64,000 bases of DNA from positions 1 to 64,000 of the forward strand of contig JBAKBP010013034.1 of assembly GCA_037953745.1 (NCBI GenBank), written 5' to 3'. This document shows, piece by piece, positions 20,820-32,200 of the stretch (the stretch's first letter is position 1; the number at the start of each line of letters is the position of its first letter). A program made the position numbers and the translations under genes. The notes below the pieces were generated by a model. That model worked only from the letters and a program-made list of their open reading frames with translations, had not been told where the DNA came from and made no database searches. This stretch comes from Lithodes maja (Eukaryota; Arthropoda; Malacostraca; Decapoda; Lithodidae).

Positions 20820-22390
20820 CAAGAGCGAGAGAGGGAGAGATTGGCTGTATAAGGGATCTGCTTCTATCCGTTTAGTAACAGAGTTGTAGATATGTGGAAT
20901 AGGCTACCGAGTGCTATAATGGGATCAAGAACAATAAAGCTTCAACTTGAAATTAGATAGAACGAGATGGGTTGGGTGTGAAAGGGATCTGCCATGTGTA
21001 GGACAATCGGCTCTGGAGACTCCCGTTTTCTTATTTTAATTATGTTCTCATTTGTGAGGGAGAGAGACAGAGTATGGCAAGAGATAATAGGGTGTCGTAA
21101 ACGTAAGGAAGATAGCGATAAATATGAGAGAGAGAGAGAGAGAGCGCGGGATGGGTTGGGTGTGAAAGGGATCTGACATGTGTGGGCCAATTGGCTCTCT
21201 GCAGACTCCGGTTTTCTTATGTTCTCATTTGTGTGTGAGAGAGAGAGAGACTAGGATGTCATAAATGTAAGGAAGACAGAGAAAAATGGGAGAGAGTTTT
21301 TATGAGATGGGATTGGTGTGAAAAGGATCTGTCTTTTCTAGTATGGGCCAATTGGCCCTCTACAGACTCCCATTTTCTTATGTTCCTATTTCTTATAAAT
21401 GTGTTTTGGTTGCAGGTATATGATAATAGGGGTGTATAGTAAATAGTGTAAATAACAGGAAACGTTTATGAGATGGGTTGAGTGTGAAAGGGATCTGCCT
21501 TAAGTGGGCCACTTGGCTCTCTGCAGACTCCCATTTTCATCTTGGTTGCATGTGTAAGGGATCTGCCTCATTTGTACCGGTGCGCAAACAAACAAGAGCG
21601 AGAGAGAAAGAGATTGGCTGTGTAAGGGATCTGCCTCTATTAGCTTGGTAAAAGAGTTGTAGATATGTGGAATAGGCTACCGAGTGCTATAGTGGGACCA
21701 ATAACAATAGAGCTTCAACATAAAATTTGATAGGACGAGATGGGTTGGGTGTGAAAGGGTCTCTCTGCAGGCTCCCATTTTCATCTTGGTTGCATGTTTA
21801 TGGGATCTTCCTCATTTGTACAGTCGCGCTAATAAGTGATATCTCGGTCCAAGTATATTTCGATCAATAATTGGTATCAGCACTATCTAAGGTTGAATTC
21901 ATTGTTTCGAGTGAGATATACAAACATTTTCCTATCTTTACACATCTTATTCAACATCTGACAGACATTAATACATCACAGAGTGAGCCGAACTTAATGA
22001 CAGCCGAGGCATGACTTATTAGCGCGACCGTACCAGTGTGCAAACAAACATGAGCGAGAGAGAGATTGGCTGTGTAATAATAATAATAATCTTCTGGTTA
22101 CTTATATAGCGCCCGTATCTCCTCCTTCGAGGATTCACAAGCGCTTGGCTTTCTTTAGTCTACCAGAGACCATTACCCATCCCCCTTGCTCATGTGGAGA
22201 TGGTAACCGCCGGCTATATCCCAGAAAAACTTTTCAATCTGAGCGGGGATTGACGCGAGACCTCGAGATGGGAATCAGGCACGCTGTCAACTGAGCCAGC
22301 CGGACGGCTGGATTTGCCTCTCTTTGTTTGGTAACAGAGTTGTAGATATGTGGAATAGGCTACCGAGTGGGATCAATACCAATAAAGTGG
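20820..22390 (+). repeat. array of LINE 3'-tail units
   Basis: Three copies (20852-20960, 21624-21733 and about 22312-22387) translate as FSNRVVDMWNRLPS and a following tail, which resembles the C-terminus of many CR1/L2-type LINE proteins. The first ends with LQLEIR and a stop. Between them the phrase GTGAAAGGGATCTGCC recurs at least six times with GA-rich linkers, so the tails have been tandemly amplified. The third copy is interrupted by a SINE. The clade is not resolved. Confidence 0.6.
22075..22311 (-). mobile_element. tRNA-derived SINE
   Basis: Read on the minus strand, it starts with a tRNA-like head having an A-box-like TGGCTCAGTTGAC and a degenerate B box ending TCAATCC. A body of about 120 bp follows, then AAGCGCTTGTGAATCCTCG and GCGCTATATAAGTAACC, ending in an (ATT)n tail. 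A 3' fragment with the same tail occurs at 62285-62356. It is inserted inside a LINE-tail unit (split between TTGGCTGTGT and TTTGCCTC), so it is younger than that array. Confidence 0.75.
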
Positions 22391-22765
22391 TTGATTAGGG
22401 TTGGGTGGTTGATTTGAGTTGGGTGGTTGATATGGGTTGAGTGGTTTATTTGGGTTGAGTGGTTGATTTTGACTAAGTGGTTAATTTTACTTGGGTTGAT
22501 TGGTTTATTTGGGATGAGTGGTTGATATGGGTTGAGTGGTTAATCTGTTGATTTGGGTTGAGTGATTGATTTGTGTTGATAATTTGATTTGGGTTGATTG
22601 GTTAATTTGGGTTGTGTGGTTGATTTTGGCTGTGAGGTTGATTGGTTGATTTAAGTTAATTTGTTGTTGAATTAGGTTGCAAGGTTGATTTTTGTTGATT
22701 GGTTGATTTGGGTTGAGTTGTTGATTTGGGTTGATTGGTTGATATGGGTAGAGTTGTTGATTTGG
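22388..22765. repeat. TTGGGTTGATTGG-type minisatellite
   Basis: About 25 irregular 13-16-bp units of GGGTTGAGTGGTTGATTT form a strongly strand-asymmetric G/T tract. It is non-coding. Confidence 0.88.
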
Positions 22766-23064
22766 ACTGGCCTTAAGGAGAGTGGTGTTTTTGGTAGTGG
22801 CCGTTTATGAGTTTGGCTATTTTTGTTGTGGCCATCATGAAGCGTTCCCTTTGTATTTCAACCTTGTACTACAAGCCCAACACTACTTGGAATGTTGTTT
22901 TTGAAGGTATAATTGCCTATGTGTATATCCCCCACTACTCTAGTATATACAGTATAATTATAATTATGTTGTTGCTTGATTATAATACAAGCCCCAACAT
23001 ACCATTGGATGTTGTTGCTGTAAGTAAAATGGCGAAAGTGAAATACGGTGTCATACAATACTGG

Positions 23065-23130
<66 letters not shown>

Positions 23131-23664
23131 GATCCCATCTGACACACACACACCCTCCACTTCCGTCACTATCTAAGTTTGACGTCTATGGGGAGCCATC
23201 GGCCATCTCTTCTTATTACACACCATTTTAGTTCCCTCCACTCAATATTTTGCCCGTTAGGGCGAGTTATAAATAGCGCAAATATTTACATTAGGCCCAG
23301 AGAGAGAGAGAGAGAGAGAGACCATGGAGATAGAGAGGGGAGGGGAGGGAATGGAGAGAGAGAGGTGGGAAGGCAACGAAAAGGAATTATCTATTTCTCT
23401 CTCTCTCTTTAGCACAGAGCAAATAGTTATACCTACCATTTGTGCAAACATTATATTTCAGCTTTCCGAAGGCAAATAACTACTTCCAATAAATATTCAG
23501 CCTTGTATTTAAATAATGAATCCTGTTAAATGTCATTACTTAATAGAAACACGTGGAAGGCTTACAATTATACACAGGATAAGATAAGGAAATACAAACT
23601 TCAGACCATAATTATCGGGCGATGAGAGGGAGGTAAGTGGGTCCTGTCTTCGGGGGAGGAGGAG
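22766..23664. other. spacer with GA microsatellites
   Basis: (GA)n at about 23069-23127, shorter GA tracts at 23300-23370 and CT at 23395-23409. Frames over this region owe their length to the microsatellites. No gene is recognised. Confidence 0.6.
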
Positions 23665-24328
23665 GCTTTACAGTGCTCCCAATTTTAACATTGCTACATT
23701 ATCGCTAGATGTGGAGGTATTGACTTCAATCTAGCAGCCATTTTCCACATCTAGAGACATATTATACTAGGGATAATTCGAAAATTTCAGACATTCTAGT
23801 CATATTACATTGTACAATTTGCAAAACAAACAAACCAAAACTCTTTAGAAATTGCAGCATTATTCTAACATTGTTTGACTACGTAGCAACATGCTAGCGA
23901 CCTTTGAGAAATGATCTAGCGGTATTTTGTGGTGACATTCTGGGGAGGGTGGGAGGTAGGTGGTGGTTGTAGTGTTGCCAGTTGTAACGCTACATATTAC
24001 CGCTAAACGTAGAGCTATTTACTTCAATCTAGCAGCCATTTCTTTTATATCTAGAGACATTTACTTGGGATAATTTGAAAATTTCAGACATTCTAGTCAT
24101 ATTACATTGTAAAATTTGTAAAACAAACAAACCAAAACTCTCTAGAAATTGCCGCATTATTCTAACATTGTTTGACTATGTAGCAACATGCTAGCGACTT
24201 TTGAGAAAGGATCTAGCGGTATTTTGTGGTGACATTCTGGGGAGGGTGGGAGGTAGGTGGTGGTTGCAGTGTTGCCAGTTGTAACGCTACATATTACCGC
24301 TAAATGTAGAGCTATTTACTTCAATCTC
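23665..24328. repeat. 298-bp tandem array, left part
   Basis: Two complete units and the start of a third. The marker ACTTCAATCT occurs at 23723, 24021 and 24318 (spacing 298 and 297). Units contain ATCTAGCAGCCATTT, TCTAGAGACAT and CTAGCGGTATTTTGTGG. The third unit is broken by a LINE after CAATCT and resumes at 48907 with TCTAGCAGCC. Confidence 0.9.
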
Positions 24329-24359
24329 CACCAAATCTCCACCAACTCAACCTTAGCTG

Positions 24360-25932
24360 AAATAAATCAAGATGTCCATGTACTTAATTTTAATTCGCCT
24401 GAAATTCCCTCACTTAAGATCCACACCAGACATCTCTCAGTAGATAAGGCTCCTGGTCCAGATGAAATTCCTCCAATAGTACTTAAGAATTATTGCTCCT
24501 TGGTGCTCGCTCCTGTATTGGCAAACTTTTCCGTCTGTGTACTCGTACCTCATGCTTCCCAGTACCCTGGAAAGAAGCAAACATCCATCCAGTTCCTAAA
24601 AAAGGTGCCTCTTCAGATCCATCAAACTACAGACCAATAGCTATAACTTCCACTCTTGGTAAAGTCTTTGAAATTATATTAAATAATCACAAAATTAAGC
24701 ATCTTGAAAATAATAAATTAATCAGTGATAGGCAATATGGTTTTAGACGATGTCGATCAACTGCAGACATTCTTTGCCTTCTTACGCATCAAATCAACCA
24801 AGCTACAGACCAACATGGTGAAACACATACAATAGCACTGGATATATCAAAGGCATTTGATAGAGTCTGGCATCTATCCTTATTGTCGAAGATGTCACAC
24901 TATGGCCTTGCATCATTAGTTCCACTAATTTCTTCTTATCTTCATAACAGAAAAATATGTGTAATGGTAGATGGCCTTTATTCTCAATTTCACTCAATAA
25001 ATGCTGGTGTTCCCCAGGGATCAGTTTTGGCCCCAACTCTGTTCCTCATTCATATCAATGATCTCGTATCTACCACTCATAATCCAATACATTCCTATGC
25101 AGATGACTCAACACTCCACAGTTCCTTCACATTTACCAATTCTTTCACCCAACCCGACCTTATAAATTCAAAAATAAACACTGCAATTTCTCTGAACCAG
25201 GACCTTTCTAGAATTAATGAATGGGGACAAAAGAATCTAGTTTCCTGTAATGCACAGAAAACCAAGTACATTCAATTTTCTAACCGACAGAATCTCACTG
25301 ACTCCCACATATTTTTTAATGATGTAAATATTCCCACTTCCCCTAGTATTGACATTCTCGGTGTAACATTAACTACTAACTTGAGCTGGACACATTATGT
25401 TAGAAGCATTGCTAAGAATGCCTCTAAAAAATGGGACTCCTGTACAGAGTTCGAGAATTCTTCACTGACGAGCAGTTGGCCGTAATATATAAAAATCATG
25501 TGCGTTCTCAGATGGATTACTGTTCACCTCTGTGGAGTGGTTGCATTGAGGCAGTTGGACAAAATTCAAAATAAAGCTATTAGATTAATCAATAACCCTG
25601 CAATCACACAGGACCTTCCTACATTATCCATACGAAGAAATGTTGCATCCCTTGCATTATTCTACAGATATTTTCACAGCAATTGTTACGAGGAACTTGC
25701 TTCAATTGTGCCGCCTCTCCACATCTTTTCCCGTAGAACTAGGGCAGCCGAGAGCGCCCATGAATTAACTATTTCTCCTCCACAATGCAGAACTTCTGCT
25801 TATCAAAATTCATTTATCCCTAGAACTACTACTCTTTGGAATTCACTTCCCTCGAGTTGCTTTCCACATACTTACAATCTACAAAAGTTTAAATCCAGTT
25901 ACAAACATTTTATGAATGGAGGATGCCTTTAG
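24360..25932 (+). pseudogene. LINE reverse transcriptase, broken
   Basis: The region encodes an RT with DKAPGPDEIPP, WKEANIHPVPKKG, SNYRPIAITSTLGKVFE, ALDISKAFDRVWH, NAGVPQGSVLAPTLF and the YADD catalytic motif near 25098-25109. A C-terminal part follows (LDKIQNKAIRL, TTTLWNSLPS, stop at 25932). The motif set is that of the jockey/I/CR1 group of non-LTR elements; I favour jockey. The N-terminal endonuclease is absent. Frame changes occur near 24500-24560, at the A run near 25425-25432 and near 25540, so no functional protein is made. Confidence 0.85.
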
Positions 25933-25974
25933 GCACATGGACCTTTTTGTTTTATCTGTTTTTTTCCTTCCTCC

Positions 25975-27244
25975 TGTTACGACCTGGCACTCGGGTACAC
26001 AAGGGCTCTCAATCAGGACTCGAGTACGGCTCGCTGCCACAACGGAAACACACAATCCCAAACCCTGAGTACTGCCAGCCGAACAAAAAACACCAATACC
26101 CTCCAGAGTTCGATCTGCTATAACGGGGTATACAAGAACTCGGTACTAGTGTTCAACAACAGACTAATAAAGAGACAGGAATTATCTAGTCTGGTCAACA
26201 ATCAAACAAAGAAGTAAGAAACAACAACACCAAAGAATAGTGTTGGCCGAAGCTGAAGTAATCCACCCTTGACTAAGAACTTAAGAAGTCCTCCACCCTA
26301 TACTTCGGATCGGCACTATTACGTTACGTTAATTAATAGTCCTTAAGCATCGAGCAAGGAATCTTCTGATAAAGTTAGATGCTTCTCGGATGCCCGTAAG
26401 AAGTACGTATCGGATTTTGAACAGCTATTCAATAAGCAAAACACTGGCAATTAAATATCATTAAAGGTTTAAATTGACATAAGAAGAATTATAAGAATAG
26501 GCAATAGTAAGTGGCAAACATTAAAAAGAAGTACTCCGCCAATGCACCGGCAATAGCCTACTCGGATTGTGCTCGTGGGCCACTAATCACTAAAGTAGCT
26601 AAGCGTGCAACACATGAAATCAATAGTGCATAAACAATATCATACATAAGGAAAGCTTCAATACTATTCTGTATCTGCTTAATCGAGCAAAGTCTAGCTG
26701 GGATGTAGTAGGCTAGGAAACAATGGCTGAGCAAGCGGCTCGTAGCCTAGCGAAGTCCTTAAGGCTGTGCGGCCAAATTACGTTAATTGACGGGATGCTC
26801 TCTTGAAAGATCCAGATCGCTAGTATCTGGTTCTCTCCTGGCGATCCTCTCAAAGTCAAAGCAAACGAGTTAGCACAGTGTTGGGTGGCAGAGGCAAAAG
26901 CCCTCACTCGCAACACAGTGCTAAACTCACAAGGTACACAGTCAGAAAGACCACCTAGGCTTCCCACGTCTCCGTTGCGATTGTACAGGTTCAACAAAAT
27001 CTAGTACACATCGGGAATCACAACACCAGTAGCCTTATCCCAGTCTAGCATTACCTAGACTAGCAGAAAACAGGAACAATAATAATAACACACAGGGAAA
27101 TGCATATACGAGTGCAACAAACATTAATCAATCTTATTCTAAGTTAACCCTTCCAAAATAGGCTATCTAATAGGCATATATCTCGTGAGAACTCAAGCGA
27201 TAATACGTTGGCTGACTAGCTCTGCACCAACGGGACCATGGAAG
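25975..27244 (-). repeat. 3' LTR of element C, outer part
   Basis: The first 1270 bp of the LTR in window orientation, ending ACCATGGAAG where element B enters. The matching uninterrupted sequence ACCATGGAAGTTAAAAAGGG is present in the other LTR of C at about 44342. Confidence 0.93.
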
Positions 27245-29085
27245 TGTGACGCATGTCGAGTATGAGCATGCTGTACAGAACGCCCAGTCAGGCCCCACTC
27301 TCGCTAGGATCGTCAGGGCAGGAACTTTGGCTGTAGTCTGTGTAGAGTTTCCTAACTCAGTTTATGTGAACCGTTGTACTATAAGTATTATCATTATGTA
27401 TTTTGTTTTCTTCTGAGTCAACGAGTTCTATTTTATATCATTGTATATATGTATTGTGTGTGGGACTTATATATGATGATGAGAGAGAGAGTTATGTGGC
27501 GCCGGCCGGTGAGCGCGCCACGAGGTGTGTAGGCCTCACTCCCTCCTTCCTCCTCCCTTCCTCCCTTTCAGCGCGTGGGAAGTTCTTTGTCAATCCCAGA
27601 TTGAGAGAGAATATGACGTCATGATTGCCAGTGGGCGGTCCTTAAGTAGTTTGAGATATGCCGCTAGAGGGCCGAGTATAAAAAGAGAGGTTTTTGCCAC
27701 CATGCTTCAGAACTCATCAGGCAAAGCGACCTCTCATATCCCTTGCAACTATCGATATTCTTCCGACTGATGTGAACTTTCTCTACTCTCTGAACAGCCT
27801 ATTTTCTTCTCTTCTCGTCCCTTTTTAACCAATGACCCCTTTGGTGCAGATTTAGTCAGCCAAAGTATTATCGCTTGAGTTCTCACGAGATAAGTGCCTG
27901 TTAGATAGCCTATTTTGGAAGGGTTAACTAGAATAGGATTGATTGATGTTTGTTGCACTCGTATATGTATTTCCCTGTGTACTATTATTCATGTTCCTGT
28001 TTTCTGCTGGTTTAGGTAATGCTAGACTGGGATAGGGTTCCTCGAGTTGTGATTTCCTATGAGTGCTAGGTTGGTTGAACCAGCACAATTGCAACGGAGA
28101 CGTGGGAAGCCTAGGGGGTCTTTTTGATTGTGTACCGTGGGAGTTTAGCACTGTGTTGCGAGTGAGGGCTTTTGCCTGTGCCACCCAACACTGTGCTATC
28201 TCATTTGCTTGACTTTGAGAGGATCGCCAGGAGAGAACCAGATACTAGTGATCTGGATCTCTCAAGAGAGCATCCCGTCAATTACCGTAATTTGGCCGCA
28301 CAGTCTTAAGGACCTCGCTAGGCTACGAGCCGCTTGCTCAGCCATTGTCTCTTAACCTTAGATATCCCAGCTAGACTTTGCTCGACCAGCAGATACAGCA
28401 TAGTATTGAAGCTTCTCCTTATGTATATTATTGTTTAAGCACTATTGATTTCATGTGTGGCACGCTTAGCTACTTCAGAGATTAGTGGCCCACGAGCACA
28501 ATCTTAGTAGGCTATTGCCAGTGCATTGTCGGAGTACTTCTTCTTAATGTTTGCCATATCCTATTGCTTATTCTTATAATTCTTCTTATGTCAATTTAAA
28601 GCCTTTAATTACCAGTGAGTTATTCATTAAATTGCTGTTCAAAATCCGATACTTACTTCTTATGAGTATTCGAGAAGCATCTAACTTATCAGAAGATTCC
28701 TTGCTTGATGCTCGAGGACTATTGTTTAACGTAACGTAATAGTGCCGATCCGAAGTAGAGGGTGGAGGACTTCTTAAGTTCTTAGTTCAAGGGTGGATTA
28801 CTTCGGCTTCGGCCAACACTATTCTTTAGTGTTGTAGTACTTTCTTCTTTGTTTGATTGTTGACCAGACTAGATAACTCCCGTCTTGTTATTAGTCTGTT
28901 GTGTGAAACGCTAGTACCGAGTTCTTGTATACCCCGTTATAGCAGATAGAACTCTGGAGGGTAGTGGCGTTTTTTGTTCGGCTGGCAGTACTCTGGGGTT
29001 GGGATCGTGTGTTTCCGTTGTGGCAGCGAGCCATACTCGAGTCCTGTGTAAGAGCCCTAGTGTACCCGAGTGCCCGGTCGTAACA
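27245..29085 (+). repeat. 5' LTR of element B
   Basis: 1841 bp from TGTGACGCAT to GGTCGTAACA, carrying the promoter at 27614-27685. It is a close relative of the element A LTR. Confidence 0.95.
27614..27685 (+). promoter_or_regulatory. LTR promoter of element B: CRE-like site plus TATA box
   Basis: TGACGTCA at 27614-27621 and TATAAAAAG at 27677-27685, the same layout as in element A. It is repeated in the 3' LTR (about 34030-34101), which could drive flanking sequence inside element C. Activity is inferred. Confidence 0.6.
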
Positions 29086-29087
29086 AA

Positions 29088-29099
29088 TGGCGACCTTGC
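29088..29099 (+). other. primer-binding site of element B
   Basis: TGGCGACCTTGC two bases after the 5' LTR, identical to A, C and D. Confidence 0.75.
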
Positions 29100-29284
29100 T
29101 TAGGATTTTGTGAACAGTATAATTTTTTGCAGAGTTGTACAACATTTGTTTGTTCGTACTTTAGCGTACATATTGAAGAATATTTTTTTTTGTAAGGCAA
29201 TTAGGAGAGCATTTAAGAGACTCCAGTTAATTTAGTAATTAGTGCTTGCATAAGGGAGTTTAACACTTTTGTCTCGAGAATTTT

Positions 29285-32200
29285 TTGGTGAACTTCAGTA
29301 TGTCGGGCCCTAGTACTGACGAGGAGCGAGAGATGCTAAGTGAGGAGGTGCCGTTAGTAACTAGTGAGGAGGATGCTAGACTTTTTGTGAGTAAGCGGTA
29401 CCACGTGACGGAGGAGAGGCTGACTGGGGTGAATGTTTATGGCTTGCACCTGATAGCCAAGGTTTTGGGTCTATCCAATGTAGGAGGGATGTCCAAGGGG
29501 GAGCTGATTTCCTGGGTGTTGCGTGGGCGACATGGGGTTTCGGAGGAGAGGGCGTTTGGGGGGGTTCCTCCCCAGATCCCCTCTCACTCGACTCCCACAG
29601 TGCCGTCCACTCAGTTGCCGGAGGTTAGCACTCTCCCACAGAGGGATGAGCATTGGAAGATTGGAGTGCCCTCGGGCGGTGCGTATGGTGGTTCCCCAGT
29701 TCTTGCCCCCCCTCCTTCAGTAGTGGCAGCTCCCTCTTCCGGCCTGTCTCCTGAGATGATATTTAAACTCGAGCTTGCTAAAATGGAGAATGAGGCTAGG
29801 AAGCAGGAGATGGAGAATGAGGCTAGGAAGCAGGAGATGGAGAATGAGTCTAGGAGGCATGAGAAGGAGATGGAGGCTGAGTCTAGGAGGTATGCAATCG
29901 AGGCTGAGTCTAGGAGGTATGCGATTGAGGCTGAGTCTAGGAAGCAGGAGAATGAGACTAGGAGGCACGAGGCTGAGCTTAGATACGACACCGAGAAATA
30001 TTGTGCTCAGATAGACTTAGATAAGACTCGTGCAGAGTCGACAGGGATTCGGATGGGCCGGGAGGGCCAAGTAAGAGAACAGTCCTTGTCTCACTTAGTC
30101 AAATTGGTGCCGGCATTTAGTGAAACTGAAGTCACAGAATTTTTTAATCGTTTTGAGAAGAAGTGTAGGGAGCATAATTGGCCTGAAGAGAAGTGGGCAG
30201 CTCTGGTCTCCTCAAGACTTACGGGTAAGGGTCTGAAGGCTTATGATGCACTGCCTTTAGAGTCTTGCATTGACTACCCAGAATTGAAGAGAGCTGTCCT
30301 ACGGGCATACGAGTTGCAACCAGAAACATATCGATTGAAGTTTCGGGGTGTTACGAAGACTAGGGAGGCGACCTTTCTTGAACATGCCCGGGACTTAAAA
30401 GATGCACTTGCTAACTGGACACGTTCTGAGAAAGCTGAGACGGCCGAACAGTTGACTGAGCTGTTTCTGCTCGAGCAGTTTTATAAGTGTACTGGTGCAG
30501 ATATGACTTTAACTATTAAAGAAAAGAACCCTAAAACTCTACAGGAGGCAGCTGAGATGGCTGACCTCCGGCTATCATTAATTCGTGGGTGCGGGTCTGC
30601 CCAGCGTAGTGAGGCAGGTAACAAGGGGCGTGACACCCCACCCCCCCGAGTTAGTGATATACATTATGCAAACAAGTACAAGAGCTATGATACCAAGACT
30701 GACCACAAGACTAACACCGTCCCATTTAAGAAGGGGCCGGGCCCTTCCCAGTACCAAGGGAAGCCCAGAGGGGAGTTGGAGTGTTATCATTGTCATGAAA
30801 AGGGGCACTTTGCAAGAGTCTGTCCTAGCAAACCACCTACAGCAGCTGTGTCTTTGGCCTGCAACATTGGTGTGTCTCCGAAGTCTTCTGAGTTTGCCCG
30901 GGGCAGTTCGTCAGAGGCTGAGGCACAGCCAATGCAGAAACACCTGAGAGGCTCGAACCCTGCTCAGGATGTTTTTTGCGACCATAGAGGACGGGGTTGC
31001 GTGATGTGGGCGGGGCGCAAGCATGGAGTAGAGGTCTTGCGTGATACAGGTGCTTCCCAGACTCTGATGAACAATTTGACTGGCTACCCTATAAATGCGG
31101 CTCGGGTGGTAGTGGTGCAGGGTATTAATGCAACTCGGTCATACCCGCTGGTGCGGTTGGAGTTGGAGGTGGATGGTGTGGCACGTGAATTGGATGTTGG
31201 GATTGTGGAGAAACTGCCAGTGGAGGGCGTCGACCTTCTTCTCGGCAACGACTTTGCAATGCCCGCTTCTGAGGTTCTACCCTTAGTCGTTGCCGAGAGG
31301 CCGGCCGACGTGAGTGGGGGAGAACAAGAGTGTGTCGAGCGGTGCCAGGCACAACCCATGGCGTGTGCTGTCACCCGAGCTCGAGCAGCTATAGTGTCAC
31401 AGCCTAGTCCTCCGTCTTCAGACCAGCAGAGGAACGATCAACAGGAGGAGGCTAAAGCTGGAGTTGGTTTTAAGAGTTTTGACTCGGCGGCTCTCCTGGG
31501 TGATTTAGTATTGGCACCTATGTTGGAGTCTGGAGAGGCCCCAGGACCTGTCACAGCTAGTGAGGAGGTAGGGCAGGAAGAGACTCCGAGGCAGCAACGT
31601 TACACACGGAGAGAAAAAAGGGTTGCTCAGTTTGATATTGGGGAAGGACTTGGGTTGCTTCGGAAGCATCTAGACAGGTTGGTTCCCTCAGATATTTGTA
31701 AACTGCAGTTGGAGGATCCGGAAGTTCAGAAGTGTGGTAATGGTGCTGTCGAGATTAAACACGAGGACGGGGAAGCATGTCATGTGAACCTGTTGGAGGA
31801 GTTTGTGAGGCAACCACCTGAGCAGCCTACTGTCCCTGCGTTGGTCTGCCGCGGCCAAGGTGGAGAAGGAGAGGGGGGCAGTAGGGCACAGGTGGAGGAG
31901 AGTAGGGATTGTCATGTCTCGGCGAAGCAGTGGGCGGGGGACACGAGTCTGGTGGCTGTGGAAGCGCTAGAGCACCTGCCTGAGCAGCAGTGTGCAGCAC
32001 TCCAGCACCAGCTCGGTTCATACCCCACTGGTCGTGCCGAGCCCCTGAGTCTCACAACTCGGACGGTGCGAGATGTTCCGCGGGCAGGTCGCGTGAATGT
32101 TAAAAGACCGTTAGCCTCGTTGTTTCGGTGGTTTAAGGTGGGCGACGAGGCTTTGGCATGGTTGCCAGGTCAGGGTCGACCCATGGCTGCCAAGGGTGGT

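Noticed and set aside
24257..24360. Start of the LINE frame at 24257
   Set aside because: The first part of this frame lies in the 298-bp tandem unit; the LINE itself only begins at about 24329.
28551..28739. 62-codon frame present in all A and B LTRs
   Set aside because: Its identity merely reflects LTR identity. The frame is broken by indels in the older C LTRs, so there is no sign of protein selection.
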